Positions 9,901 to 18,294 of a stretch of DNA of 64,000 nucleotides are shown here, in pieces. Each line of letters begins with the position of its first letter. The first letter of the stretch is position 1. This DNA comes from Pseudoalteromonas sp. T1lg88 (GTDB lineage Bacteria; Pseudomonadota; Gammaproteobacteria; Enterobacterales; Alteromonadaceae), in NCBI RefSeq assembly GCF_002964765.1, contig NZ_PQCF01000032.1:124001-188000 (forward strand). Reading direction: 5' to 3'. The translations under genes were made by a program, and so were the position numbers. The notes below the pieces were generated by a model. It was given only the letters and a program-made list of their open reading frames with translations, was not told where the DNA came from and ran no database searches.

Positions 9901-10509
9901 ATGAAAAAAATTTCGATTTTATTGCTGCTGACTCTGTATTTGTCCGGTTGTGCCACCGCACCGCCAAAGCAACCTGATGATATCTGTAAGATTTTTGAAG
10001 AAAAGGAAGATTGGTATTTTGATGCCAAGGATGCCCAGGAAAAGTGGGGATCGCCGAAACATGTGCTGATGGCCATGATGTATCAGGAAAGCTCCTTTAA
10101 ACACGATGCCGCACCACCGATGGAATACTTCCTTGGTTTTATTCCCATAGGCCGTGCCAGTGATGCCTATGGTTATTCTCAGGCGAAAACTCTGACCTGG
10201 GAAGACTATACCCGTGAAACCGATAATGGCGGTGCCGACAGAGATGACTTTGACGATGCCATCGACTTTATGGCCTGGTTTGTGTGGAAAACCCATCAGG
10301 TTAATGGCATATCTAAGTGGGATGCCTATGCCCAATACCTTAATTATCATGAAGGCTGGGGCGGCTTTAAGCGCGGCACTCACAATAACAAAAAGTGGTT
10401 ACTAAGTGTGGCCAACAAGGTGAAGCAGCGGGCCGGACGTTACGGCGCTCAGTTAAAGCGCTGCGAGGCCGATTTAGACAAGAGTTGGCTGGAGCGTTTG
10501 TTCTCTTGA
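9901..10509 (+). CDS. Lytic transglycosylase-like (SLT-domain) lipoprotein
   Basis: A 202-residue lipoprotein with a signal peptide ending LYLSGC (Cys about residue 17). The mature domain resembles a goose-lysozyme/SLT fold. The segment MAMMYQESSFKHDA carries the Glu and Ser-Phe of the lytic transglycosylase ExSF motif, and YGYSQAK and YLNYHEGWGG supply further conserved elements. It probably cleaves peptidoglycan glycan strands at the outer membrane, but activity is inferred. It is a single-gene unit with its own terminator 5 bases after the stop. The start has a nearby GGAG ribosome site. Confidence 0.75.
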   Translation: MKKISILLLLTLYLSGCATAPPKQPDDICKIFEEKEDWYFDAKDAQEKWGSPKHVLMAMMYQESSFKHDAAPPMEYFLGFIPIGRASDAYGYSQAKTLTWEDYTRETDNGGADRDDFDDAIDFMAWFVWKTHQVNGISKWDAYAQYLNYHEGWGGFKRGTHNNKKWLLSVANKVKQRAGRYGAQLKRCEADLDKSWLERLFS

Positions 10510-10513
10510 GTTT

Positions 10514-10542
10514 AAAAAACGGCGCTAAGGCGCCGTTTTTTA
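10514..10542. terminator. Bidirectional rho-independent terminator
   Basis: ACGGCGC (10519-10525) and GCGCCGT (10530-10536) are flanked by A and T runs that extend the stem. It separates convergent transcription units, the SLT lipoprotein and mscS. Confidence 0.85.
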
Positions 10543-10555
10543 TGTGCTGACCAAG

Positions 10556-11392
10556 TTACTGGGTTTGTTTTGGAAAGGTGTGGATATACACATCGCGTTG
10601 CGGGAAGGGGATGGTGATATCGGCGGCATCAAAGGCAATTTTCACCCGTTCGTATAGGCCAAAATATACCGGCCAATAATTTTCTGATTTGACCCAGGCC
10701 CATACCAGCATACCAATATGGCTATCACCGTGCTGGCTCACATGCACCAGGGGCTCAGGATCTGTCAGCACCATGTCATAGTCTTTAAGCACCGACATCA
10801 ATACCTCACGAGCCTTGTGCACGTCGTCGCCATAGCTGATGCCAAACTCGATATCGACACGGCGGTTTTCTTCAACAAACAGGTTTTTCACCGTGCCGTT
10901 AGAGAGCGCACCATTAGGGATAATGATCCTTTGGTTATCATAGGTCAGCAGTACGGTCACAAAGATTTGTATCTCTACCACCTTACCCATATGACCTTGT
11001 GCTTCAATTACATCACCTACCTTAAAAGGCTTAAAGAAGAGGATAAGCACACCACCGGCAAAGTTGGCCAGGCTGCCTTGTAGCGCCATTCCCACGGCCA
11101 GGCCTGCGGCACCAAGCATGGCGATAAAGGAAGTGGTTTCTACCCCTATCATAGAAGCCACAGAGATAAGCAGCAGTACCTTAAGCACCACGCCGATAAA
11201 GGAGACTAAAAAGTGTGTTAGGCCAGCCTCCACTTTAACCTTGTGCATGGAGCGTTCACACATAGTGGCAACACGGCCGATAAGCCACCAACCAACGATA
11301 AGAACAACAATGGCGAGAACGAATTTAGGGCCATATTGCATCAGCATTTCTATGGCTGTGTTGTAGATATTTTCCAAGGAGATGTCTGTCAT
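10556..11392 (-). CDS. mscS: Small-conductance mechanosensitive channel MscS
   Basis: A 278-residue MscS-type channel. There are three predicted membrane helices (about 22-45, 63-85, 90-110). The pore helix reads GLAVGMALQGSLANFAGG, with the Gly/Ala packing pattern typical of MscS TM3, followed by VLILFFKPFKVGDVI leading into the cytoplasmic beta and vestibule domains. MscS opens under membrane tension during hypo-osmotic shock and releases small solutes. The length is close to the 286 residues of E. coli MscS. It appears monocistronic, between a terminator and a CNNM-type gene on the same strand. Confidence 0.92.
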   Translation of the reverse strand: MTDISLENIYNTAIEMLMQYGPKFVLAIVVLIVGWWLIGRVATMCERSMHKVKVEAGLTHFLVSFIGVVLKVLLLISVASMIGVETTSFIAMLGAAGLAVGMALQGSLANFAGGVLILFFKPFKVGDVIEAQGHMGKVVEIQIFVTVLLTYDNQRIIIPNGALSNGTVKNLFVEENRRVDIEFGISYGDDVHKAREVLMSVLKDYDMVLTDPEPLVHVSQHGDSHIGMLVWAWVKSENYWPVYFGLYERVKIAFDAADITIPFPQRDVYIHTFPKQTQ

Positions 11393-11458
11393 CTGTGCTT
11401 TCCTTTGTTAACGACAAAGTTTTATTAAAGCACAGATGACAGTGGTGTATTGATTTTT

Positions 11459-12733
11459 CTAGTTTTTCTTACGCTTTTTCGGTGGGATAACGCGCACTAG
11501 CTTAATCATGTTTTCTTTTACTTCCAGTACCTCGATAGGGTAGCCGGCGATTTTTAAGCCCAGGTTGGCATCGGGAATATCTTCAAGATACTCAACGATT
11601 AAGCCGCTTAGGGTTTTAGGACCGTCGATAGGCAGTTTCCAGCCCATTTCCTTGTTGAGGTCGCGAATATTGGCGCTGCCTTCGACCAGGACTGAGCCAT
11701 CGGCCTGAATATTGACTTCCTCGCTCGGAGCGCGAGTTTGGGTAGTGGTAAAGTCACCGACCACTTCCTCGAGAATGTCCTCAAGCGTTACCAGGCCTTG
11801 AATATCACCGTATTCGTCAACGACAAGACCGATACGCTCTTTGACCTGCTGGAACTTGTGCAACTGGGTGTTGAGCGAGGTTCCTTCCGGAATAAAGTAA
11901 ATCTCACGTACTGCACGTAGCAGGGAGTTTTTGTTAAACTGCTCCTTGGTCAGCAGACGCAGGGCATCACGGGCGTGGATAAAGCCTACCGCATCGTCGA
12001 TTTGGTCACGATACAGAAGCACGCGGGTGTGCTGAGCATGAGTCAGCTGTTTGCTGATCACCTTCCAATCGTCATTGATATCAATGGCGTTAATTTCGTG
12101 ACGTGGGATCATGATGTCTTCAACCGTGACCTGCTCGAGGTCTAAAATTGAGGTCAGCATGCTTTTGTGTTTGGCCGGTAACAGGGCACCGGACTCACTT
12201 ACCACGGTTTTTAATTCTTCTTTACTCAGGCTGTGCTCTTCAATTTCCTGAGTCGATACACCGAACAGGCGTAGCATGCCATTGGTCATGGCATTGACCA
12301 CGACAACCAAAGGATAAAGTACTTTTAACAGGAATTTGAGGATCACCGAGCTGGGGAAGGCCACTTTTTCTGGGTACAGAGCCGCCAGAGTTTTTGGCGT
12401 AACCTCGGCAAAAATAAGCACGACCAGGGTCAGTGCAAAGGTGGCGATGGCAATACCCATGTCGCCATACAAACGCAAACCGATAATGGTGGCCACCTGG
12501 GCAGCGGCGATATTAACTAGGTTGTTACCGATAAGAATTAAACCGATCAGTCTGTCCGGGCGGTTCAGTAGCTTGCTGACACGCTTGGCGGCAGGGTGAT
12601 TTTCTTTTTCTAGGTGCCTAAGACGTATCCGGTTTATAGACATGATGCCGGTTTCAGAGCCGGAAAAGTAGCCCGAAATCAATATGAGTATGCCCAAGAT
12701 TATAAACAGGGTACTCGTCGATATGTCGTCCAA
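11459..12733 (-). CDS. CorB/CorC-type (CNNM, HlyC/CorC family) transporter-associated membrane protein
   Basis: A 424-residue protein like E. coli YfjD. It has a DUF21/CNNM membrane domain with about four helices (residues 1-180, SGYFSGSETGIMSINRIRLR), two CBS domains (about 205-330, with GLVTLEDILEEVVGDF) and a C-terminal CorC/HlyC domain. Members are linked to Mg2+ (Co2+) export or homeostasis, with the CBS pair binding Mg-ATP. The start is TTG at 12733 with an AAGGAT site upstream; the next internal Met would cut into the first helix. It sits next to ypjD and ffh as in E. coli. The C-terminus ends in a Lys-rich tail. Confidence 0.85.
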   Translation of the reverse strand: MDDISTSTLFIILGILILISGYFSGSETGIMSINRIRLRHLEKENHPAAKRVSKLLNRPDRLIGLILIGNNLVNIAAAQVATIIGLRLYGDMGIAIATFALTLVVLIFAEVTPKTLAALYPEKVAFPSSVILKFLLKVLYPLVVVVNAMTNGMLRLFGVSTQEIEEHSLSKEELKTVVSESGALLPAKHKSMLTSILDLEQVTVEDIMIPRHEINAIDINDDWKVISKQLTHAQHTRVLLYRDQIDDAVGFIHARDALRLLTKEQFNKNSLLRAVREIYFIPEGTSLNTQLHKFQQVKERIGLVVDEYGDIQGLVTLEDILEEVVGDFTTTQTRAPSEEVNIQADGSVLVEGSANIRDLNKEMGWKLPIDGPKTLSGLIVEYLEDIPDANLGLKIAGYPIEVLEVKENMIKLVRVIPPKKRKKN

Positions 12734-12823
12734 AGAAGGATCCTTTTGTAGTTAGTCAGGGTATATTAAGCGGTACTCAAAGCCCAGAGTCAAGCCCGCT
12801 TATGCGGGTCTATTCGTGGTTGG

Positions 12824-13630
12824 TTAAAAACGATGCAAAATCACTTCTTGAACAAAGCGACTACCGAAGTAGGCAAGCGTTAAGAAAGCGGCACCGACCA
12901 TAATGGTGATAACCGAGGACTTGCCACGCCAGCCTTTAAGGTGACGTCCTAAAACCACGGTGGCAAATATTGCCCAAGCGAGCAGAGATAAGATGGTTTT
13001 ATGGGCATATTCTTTGCTGATCATGGTATCGACAAAGATAAAGCCCGACAACAGCGCCATAGTCAACAGCGCCGTGCCCACGGTAACCAATTGGTACAGC
13101 TGGCGCTCAACCACCATAAGTGGCGGCAAGTGGCTGTAAACAATGGCCAGGTCTTTGCGCTTGAGGCGCTTATCGATAAAATAAAATTGTACCGCGTACA
13201 GGGTCGCGATAATTAAAATACAGTAGGCCAGTAATGACAGCGTGATATGGGTAACCAGACCTGCTTCAAGGTGAATGTCTTGCACTATCAGATGGTGCGG
13301 CATAAACAGGCTGGCAAACAGCAAAATAGCGGCAAAGCCATAGACCACAGGCAACAACAGGGTAGCCGGGAACTTTAACGACACCGCAGTGACCGAGAGC
13401 ACAATAACCCAGCAGGTTAATAAAGAGACATTAATAAAGCTGACATCTTGGCCCTGATTGGTAAAGACCGAATTCACCAACAGCACCATGTGCGTCAGTA
13501 TTGCCAGGGTACTCAAAATGACCGTGGCTTTTTGTGAAGGTCCTTGGGCGTGAAATAAGCGTGATAAAACGTGCACCGTTGCCGCAGCGTAAAAAACACA
13601 ACTCAATAATGTCAAAACCGTGATCAGCAT
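12824..13630 (-). CDS. ypjD: Inner membrane protein YpjD, CcsA/cytochrome c assembly family
   Basis: A 268-residue protein with about eight hydrophobic helices and no soluble domain. It resembles the CcmC/CcsA (cytochrome c assembly, HemX-like) fold; the segment LEAGLVTHITLSLLAYCIL carries a membrane His typical of the family. It is divergent from ffh, exactly as ypjD lies in E. coli. Its biochemical role is not established; heme handling is a family-level inference. An AAAGG ribosome site precedes the ATG. Confidence 0.8.
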   Translation of the reverse strand: MLITVLTLLSCVFYAAATVHVLSRLFHAQGPSQKATVILSTLAILTHMVLLVNSVFTNQGQDVSFINVSLLTCWVIVLSVTAVSLKFPATLLLPVVYGFAAILLFASLFMPHHLIVQDIHLEAGLVTHITLSLLAYCILIIATLYAVQFYFIDKRLKRKDLAIVYSHLPPLMVVERQLYQLVTVGTALLTMALLSGFIFVDTMISKEYAHKTILSLLAWAIFATVVLGRHLKGWRGKSSVITIMVGAAFLTLAYFGSRFVQEVILHRF

Positions 13631-13797
13631 AATGACCTTTATAAGGAATTAAATGAATGCTTTAAAAGGACATTGTATGTAATGCACACACGCTTGCCTA
13701 GATCTAATTATGTGAATCCATTGCACTTGCCTCTGGGATTTGCCCCTCGCTTTCAGTTATAATCGCCGCCAAGTTAGTAGCAACGGACTCGTTAGCG

Positions 13798-15180
13798 ATG
13801 TTTGAAAACCTTCAGGAACGATTAGGAAAGACCCTAAAAAATATTAGTGGCCGCGGCCGTCTTACCGAAGACAATATTAAAGAAACGCTGCGCGAAGTAC
13901 GTATGGCGCTACTTGAGGCCGATGTTGCCCTGCCTGTAGTACGTGAATTTGTGAAGCAGGTTAAAGAGCGTGCGGTTGGCACGGAAGTAACAAAAAGCCT
14001 AAGCCCGGGTCAGGTTTTCATTAAAATCGTCCGCGAAGAACTTGAAAAAGCCATGGGTGAGGCCAACGAAGAGCTTAACCTGAATGCCCAGCCTCCGGCT
14101 GTAGTCATGATGGCAGGTCTTCAAGGTGCCGGTAAAACAACCAGTGTGGGTAAACTGGCTAAGTTCTTAAAAGAACGCAAGAAAAAATCCGTGCTTGTGG
14201 TCAGTGCCGACGTATATCGTCCGGCGGCGATTAAACAGCTGGAAACCCTGGCCAACGAAGTCGATGTTGAATTCTTCCCCAGTGACATCAGCCAAAAGCC
14301 GGTTGATATTGCCACTGGCGCCATTAGCCACGCGAAGAAAAAGTTTATCGATGTGGTGCTGGTGGATACCGCCGGTCGTTTGCATGTCGACAGCGACATG
14401 ATGGATGAAATCAAAGAGCTACACGCAGCCATCAATCCTATTGAAACGCTATTCGTTGTTGACTCAATGACGGGTCAGGATGCCGCCAATACAGCTAAAG
14501 CCTTCGATGAAGCGCTGCCGCTTTCCGGTGTGATCCTGACTAAAACAGACGGTGATGCCCGTGGTGGTGCGGCGCTGTCAATTCGTCATATCACCGGCAA
14601 GCCGATTAAATTTATCGGTGTGGGTGAGCGTACCGACGCCTTAGAGCCTTTCCATCCAGACCGGGTAGCTTCACGTATTCTTGGCATGGGCGACGTACTG
14701 TCGCTTATCGAAGAAGTGGAGATGAAGATTGATAAGGATAAAGCCGCCAAGGTTGCCGACAAGGTATTTAAAGGTGATGGCTTTACCTTAGAAGATTTTG
14801 CCGAGCAGCTGCGTCAAATGAAAAACATGGGCGGTATGATGTCCATGCTTGATAAGTTACCGGGCATGAGCAACTTGCCGGATACGGTAAAAGGCCAAAT
14901 GAGCGACAAAACCTTTGTGCAAATGGAAGCCATTATCAATTCTATGACGCCTAAAGAGCGTGCTCGTCCGGAAATCATCAAGGGCTCGCGTAAAAAGCGT
15001 ATTGCTGCGGGTTCGGGCACTCAGGTGCAGGAAATCAATAAACTGTTGAAGCAATTTACGCAAATGCAGAAGATGATGAAGAAGATGAAAGGCAAAGGCG
15101 GCATGATGAAAATGATGCGCGGTATGAAGGGCATGCTACCTCCGGGTATGATGGGTGGCCCTGGCGGTCCTAAGTTTTAA
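13798..15180 (+). CDS. ffh: Signal recognition particle protein Ffh
   Basis: A 460-residue SRP54 homologue. It has an N domain (1-85), a GTPase G domain with GLQGAGKTTSVGKLA (about 104-118), VDTAGRLH and TKTDGDARGG, then a Met-rich M domain (about 295-460) that binds 4.5S RNA and signal sequences. It ends in many Met and Gly residues. Ffh directs inner-membrane proteins to FtsY and SecYEG during translation. The gene precedes the rpsP operon, as is common in gammaproteobacteria, with a DUF3750 gene inserted between. A terminator follows. Confidence 0.97.
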   Translation: MFENLQERLGKTLKNISGRGRLTEDNIKETLREVRMALLEADVALPVVREFVKQVKERAVGTEVTKSLSPGQVFIKIVREELEKAMGEANEELNLNAQPPAVVMMAGLQGAGKTTSVGKLAKFLKERKKKSVLVVSADVYRPAAIKQLETLANEVDVEFFPSDISQKPVDIATGAISHAKKKFIDVVLVDTAGRLHVDSDMMDEIKELHAAINPIETLFVVDSMTGQDAANTAKAFDEALPLSGVILTKTDGDARGGAALSIRHITGKPIKFIGVGERTDALEPFHPDRVASRILGMGDVLSLIEEVEMKIDKDKAAKVADKVFKGDGFTLEDFAEQLRQMKNMGGMMSMLDKLPGMSNLPDTVKGQMSDKTFVQMEAIINSMTPKERARPEIIKGSRKKRIAAGSGTQVQEINKLLKQFTQMQKMMKKMKGKGGMMKMMRGMKGMLPPGMMGGPGGPKF

Positions 15181-15208
15181 GCCTTTAATCGCTCTAACAA
15201 ACGAGATA

Positions 15209-15239
15209 GAAAAAGCGTGACACGAGTCGCGCTTTTTTT
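15209..15239 (+). terminator. Rho-independent terminator of ffh
   Basis: A stem AAAGCGTGAC/GTCGCGCTTT around an ACGA loop (with one G-T pair) is followed by a run of Ts at 15233-15239. Confidence 0.8.
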
Positions 15240-15310
15240 ATGTGTTTGCAAAGCCCAAGAGCACATGAAATAGTGAAAGCCTAAGCTCCTTGCCAAAAAC
15301 GGTAGAGATC

Positions 15311-15889
15311 ATGTTGCGAGTTTTGCTCTTAGTTTTATTATTCACTGGCGTGAGCGGCTGTGCCAGCTCAGATTGGCGCACCGCCAGTCGTGAACCCGCT
15401 GGTATTGCTATGCCCGTTTCGCAGCCACAAGCGGTTATAGAGTTTTATGCCGCCGATGCCTTTGGCTGGCGCGGCTGGTTTGCGGTGCATACCTGGTTCG
15501 CCATTAAAGAGCAGGGTGCCGATGAATATACGGTGTACGAAGTGGTGGGTTGGGGCGTAGACCAGGGACGCCCGGCACTGCGCACCTATCAAACCAGCAC
15601 TCCGGACAGATACTGGTATGGTGCCAGGCCAGAGAAGTTTTTATCCATCAGTGGCAATCAGGCACAACAACTTATTCCTAAGATCAAAGCTGCGGCCACG
15701 CGCTATCCTTGGGCTCATGAATACACCTTGTTCCCCGGGCCAAACAGCAACACCTTTCCCGCCTGGATAGGCTTGCAGGTGCCCGAGCTGCAATTGGAAA
15801 TGCCCTTTTCTGCCATCGGCAGCGGTTATGCCTCGGTTGATACCTCGGGTGATACCTTAGGTGATGCCTCGCTTGATGCCAACAAGTAG
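15311..15889 (+). CDS. DUF3750 family lipoprotein
   Basis: A 192-residue protein with a signal peptide ending in the lipobox GVSGC. The body matches the DUF3750 layout, including YAADAFGWRGWFAVHTWFA, YEVVGWG and PGPNSNTFPAWIG. Function is unknown; the His and Asn motifs suggest an enzyme, but this is speculation. The ATG at 15311 gives a clean lipoprotein signal and has a GTAGAG site. An in-frame TTG at 15290 would add seven residues. The last 15 residues form a short Asp/Ser/Gly repeat (DTSGDTLGDASLD). Confidence 0.7.
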   Translation: MLRVLLLVLLFTGVSGCASSDWRTASREPAGIAMPVSQPQAVIEFYAADAFGWRGWFAVHTWFAIKEQGADEYTVYEVVGWGVDQGRPALRTYQTSTPDRYWYGARPEKFLSISGNQAQQLIPKIKAAATRYPWAHEYTLFPGPNSNTFPAWIGLQVPELQLEMPFSAIGSGYASVDTSGDTLGDASLDANK

Positions 15890-16066
15890 ACCCACGTTGT
15901 TATGCGGGTATAAAGGGAGGTAATAAAACGAAGCGTTTTAGCGTCAATTTGTATAGACTGAGACGATTAACCAGCAGGTGTTTGAATAACGGTCAAATCC
16001 TCTTGCTACAGCGGCTTAGGATCAGCATTTAACCGACATAAACAAAGCATTAAATGCACTTCTTAC
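15890..16066. other. Intergenic region upstream of rpsP
   Basis: The gap between the DUF3750 gene and rpsP is 272 bases in all. No convincing ORF or RNA gene is seen. Its right end holds the rpsP promoter and a short leader hairpin (CTTCCC/GGGAAG around 16104-16121). Confidence 0.4.
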
Positions 16067-16094
16067 TTGCATTGTGGCAAAAAATTCGTACAAT
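16067..16094 (+). promoter_or_regulatory. Probable sigma-70 promoter of the rpsP operon
   Basis: TTGCAT (16067-16072), a 16-base spacer and TACAAT (16089-16094) lie 68 bases before rpsP. This leaves a short leader containing a small stem-loop just downstream. Confidence 0.6.
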
Positions 16095-16161
16095 TCCCCA
16101 GCTTCCCTCTATGGGGAAGTAAACTTATTAATGAAAACAGTCAATCTATTTAGAGGACGGT

Positions 16162-16410
16162 ATGGTAACTATTCGTTTGCAACGTGGTGGCGCTAAGAAG
16201 CGTCCTTTCTATCAAATTGTGGTTGCGGATAGCCGTTTCTCGCGTGACGGTCGTTTCATCGAGAAAGTAGGTTTCTTTAACCCTATTGCTGCAGGTCAGG
16301 AAGAAAAAGTACGTTTAGATTTATCTCGTGTTGATCACTGGGTAGGTCAAGGTGCATCTCTTTCAGATCGCGTAGCAAAACTAGTTAAAGACGCTCGTAA
16401 AGCGGCTTAA
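16162..16410 (+). CDS. rpsP: 30S ribosomal protein S16
   Basis: An 82-residue S16, beginning [20 protein letters not shown], the universal N-terminus of the family. S16 binds 16S rRNA early in 30S assembly. It is the first gene of the conserved rpsP-rimM-trmD-rplS operon, with an AGAGGA ribosome site. The length matches E. coli S16. Confidence 0.98.
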   Translation: MVTIRLQRGGAKKRPFYQIVVADSRFSRDGRFIEKVGFFNPIAAGQEEKVRLDLSRVDHWVGQGASLSDRVAKLVKDARKAA

Positions 16411-16427
16411 TAGGCGTAAGTGTAACC

Positions 16428-16964
16428 ATGAGTCAACAGGAGCAAGCCTCTACAATCGTCGTTGGCAAACTCGGAGCCCCGTATGGGATTAAGGGTTGGC
16501 TTAAGGTACATTCATTTACTGATGATCCCGAAGGGATCTTCGATTTCAGCCCATGGTTGATAGGGCAACAAGGTAAATGGCAATCCTTTGAAGTGAGTGA
16601 CTGGCGTCGCCACAACAAAGGCTTTATCGCCAAGTTCGCGCAAGTAAACGACAGAGACCAAGCAATGGCTTTTACCAATGTGGAAATTTCTGTGTATGCG
16701 GCGCAACTGCCAGAACTACCGGCAGGTGAGTTCTATTGGCGAGATCTCATCGGCATGATGGTGGTAACCGATAAAGGTTACAACCTAGGTCAGGTTGATG
16801 ACTTGATGGAGACAGGCTCAAACGACGTACTGGTTGTGAAAGCAAACAGTAAAGATGCGTTTGGCAAGGGTGAGCGTTTAATCCCGTTCTTAACCGATTC
16901 GGTTATTCAGAACGTGGATCATGAAGCTCGCCAAATTACTGTGGACTGGGATCCGGCCTTTTAA
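16428..16964 (+). CDS. rimM: Ribosome maturation factor RimM
   Basis: A 178-residue RimM. The N-terminal beta-barrel begins [20 protein letters not shown], and the C-terminal PRC-barrel domain contains [12 protein letters not shown] and the ending ITVDWDPAF. RimM binds S19 and helps mature the 3' domain of the 30S head. It lies 17 bases after rpsP, and its stop overlaps the trmD start by one base (TAATG). Confidence 0.97.
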   Translation: MSQQEQASTIVVGKLGAPYGIKGWLKVHSFTDDPEGIFDFSPWLIGQQGKWQSFEVSDWRRHNKGFIAKFAQVNDRDQAMAFTNVEISVYAAQLPELPAGEFYWRDLIGMMVVTDKGYNLGQVDDLMETGSNDVLVVKANSKDAFGKGERLIPFLTDSVIQNVDHEARQITVDWDPAF

Positions 16965-17716
16965 TGGCGCAAGCACCTTTATGGGTGGGGGTGATAAGCC
17001 TCTTCCCCGAGATGTTTTCGGCTATTACTGAGCAGGGTGTCACAGGCCGCGCAGTGAAACGTGGTTTAATCGACTTTCACTGCTGGAACCCACGCGATTA
17101 CGCGACGGATAAGCATCGTACAGTGGATGACCGACCTTATGGTGGTGGTCCGGGCATGTTGATGATGGTTGAACCATTAAAGCAGGCCATAATCGATGCC
17201 AAAGCCGCAGCGGGTGAGGGTGCTAAGGTAATTTATATGTCGCCACAAGGGCGGAAACTAGATCAGCAAGGCGCGCAAGAGCTTGCTCTTAGCGACAAAC
17301 TGATTTTAGTAGCTGGTCGTTACGAAGGTATAGATGAAAGGATCATCGAATCCTATATCGATGAAGAATGGTCGATTGGGGATTTTATCCTCAGCGGTGG
17401 TGAACTACCGGCCATGACATTAATTGACGCGGTCGCGCGATTAGTGCCAGGGGTGTTAGGCCACAACCAGTCGGCTGAGCAAGACTCATTTTCGGATGGC
17501 TTGCTTGATTGTCCTCACTATACCCGGCCAGAGATATTGGATGGCAAAGCGGTTCCATCAGTTTTACTGAGCGGTAACCACCAAGAAATTGCGAAATGGC
17601 GGCTTAAGCAGTCACTCGGAAGAACTTGGCAACGACGTCCAGACTTGTTGCAAAACCTAGCTCTGACTGAGGAGCAAGCAAGTTTACTTGCTGAATATCA
17701 GCAGGAAAACTCATAG
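16964..17716 (+). CDS. trmD: tRNA (guanine(37)-N1)-methyltransferase
   Basis: A 250-residue SPOUT-class methyltransferase. Motifs include [20 protein letters not shown], the YGGGPGM loop, [10 protein letters not shown] and the knot segment [18 protein letters not shown] that binds S-adenosylmethionine. TrmD methylates N1 of G37 in tRNAs reading CNN codons, preventing +1 frameshifting. Its start overlaps the rimM stop, so translation is probably coupled. Confidence 0.98.
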   Translation: MAQAPLWVGVISLFPEMFSAITEQGVTGRAVKRGLIDFHCWNPRDYATDKHRTVDDRPYGGGPGMLMMVEPLKQAIIDAKAAAGEGAKVIYMSPQGRKLDQQGAQELALSDKLILVAGRYEGIDERIIESYIDEEWSIGDFILSGGELPAMTLIDAVARLVPGVLGHNQSAEQDSFSDGLLDCPHYTRPEILDGKAVPSVLLSGNHQEIAKWRLKQSLGRTWQRRPDLLQNLALTEEQASLLAEYQQENS

Positions 17717-17760
17717 CTTGTGGCTAGAAGACAGTTACACCTAGGAAAGTGAGAAATAAA

Positions 17761-18120
17761 ATGGCAAAAGTAAACCAAAATATTATTAAAGAGCTTGAAG
17801 CTGAACAGCTTAAGCAAGATGTACCTGCGTTCGGTGCTGGTGATACAGTTATTGTTCAGGTACGTGTAAAAGAAGGTGAAAAAGAGCGTCTACAGGCCTT
17901 TGAAGGTGTTGTAATCGCTAAGCGTAACCGTGGCCTACACTCAGCATTCACAGTTCGTAAAATCTCGAGCGGTGAAGGCGTTGAGCGTGTATTCCAAACG
18001 CACAGCCCTCTTATCAGCAGCATCGCAGTTAAGCGCCGTGGTGCGGTTCGTCGCGCTAAGCTATACTACTTGCGTGAGCGTTCTGGTAAATCTGCACGTA
18101 TTAAAGAAAAACTTAATTAA
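17761..18120 (+). CDS. rplS: 50S ribosomal protein L19
   Basis: A 119-residue L19 with the family core [20 protein letters not shown] and [19 protein letters not shown]19 sits at the 30S-50S interface. I use the ATG at 17761 ([16 protein letters not shown]), which has an AAAGTGAG ribosome site; an in-frame GTG at 17749 would add four residues. It is the last gene of the operon and is followed by a strong terminator. Confidence 0.97.
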   Translation: MAKVNQNIIKELEAEQLKQDVPAFGAGDTVIVQVRVKEGEKERLQAFEGVVIAKRNRGLHSAFTVRKISSGEGVERVFQTHSPLISSIAVKRRGAVRRAKLYYLRERSGKSARIKEKLN

Positions 18121-18145
18121 TACGCGCGTTTTACTAAAACGTGAT

Positions 18146-18182
18146 AAAACGGGTCAGCTAGCAATAGCTGGCCCGTTTTGGT
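18146..18182 (+). terminator. Rho-independent terminator of the rpsP operon
   Basis: The 15-base arms AAAACGGGTCAGCTA (18146-18160) and TAGCTGGCCCGTTTT (18165-18179) pair almost perfectly (one G-T pair) around a GCAA loop. Confidence 0.9.
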
Positions 18183-18253
18183 TTCCCCCTCATCTTGTTT
18201 CCTTTAGTCGGCTAGCTAACCCTTCAATTCCTCTTTGATTGTGTTAGTATCGG

Positions 18254-18292
18254 TGTAATTATTAATTTACCGCATGTAATTATAAGTTTACA
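18254..18292 (+). promoter_or_regulatory. Two TyrR-box-like palindromes upstream of tyrA
   Basis: TGTAAT-N6-TTTACC at 18254-18271 and TGTAAT-N6-TTTACA at 18275-18292 both fit the TyrR consensus TGTAAA-N6-TTTACA. Their starts are 21 bases apart, two helical turns, and the second box ends two bases before the tyrA ATG. This arrangement would allow cooperative TyrR binding and repression of tyrA by aromatic amino acids. Confidence 0.7.
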
Positions 18293-18294
18293 TA

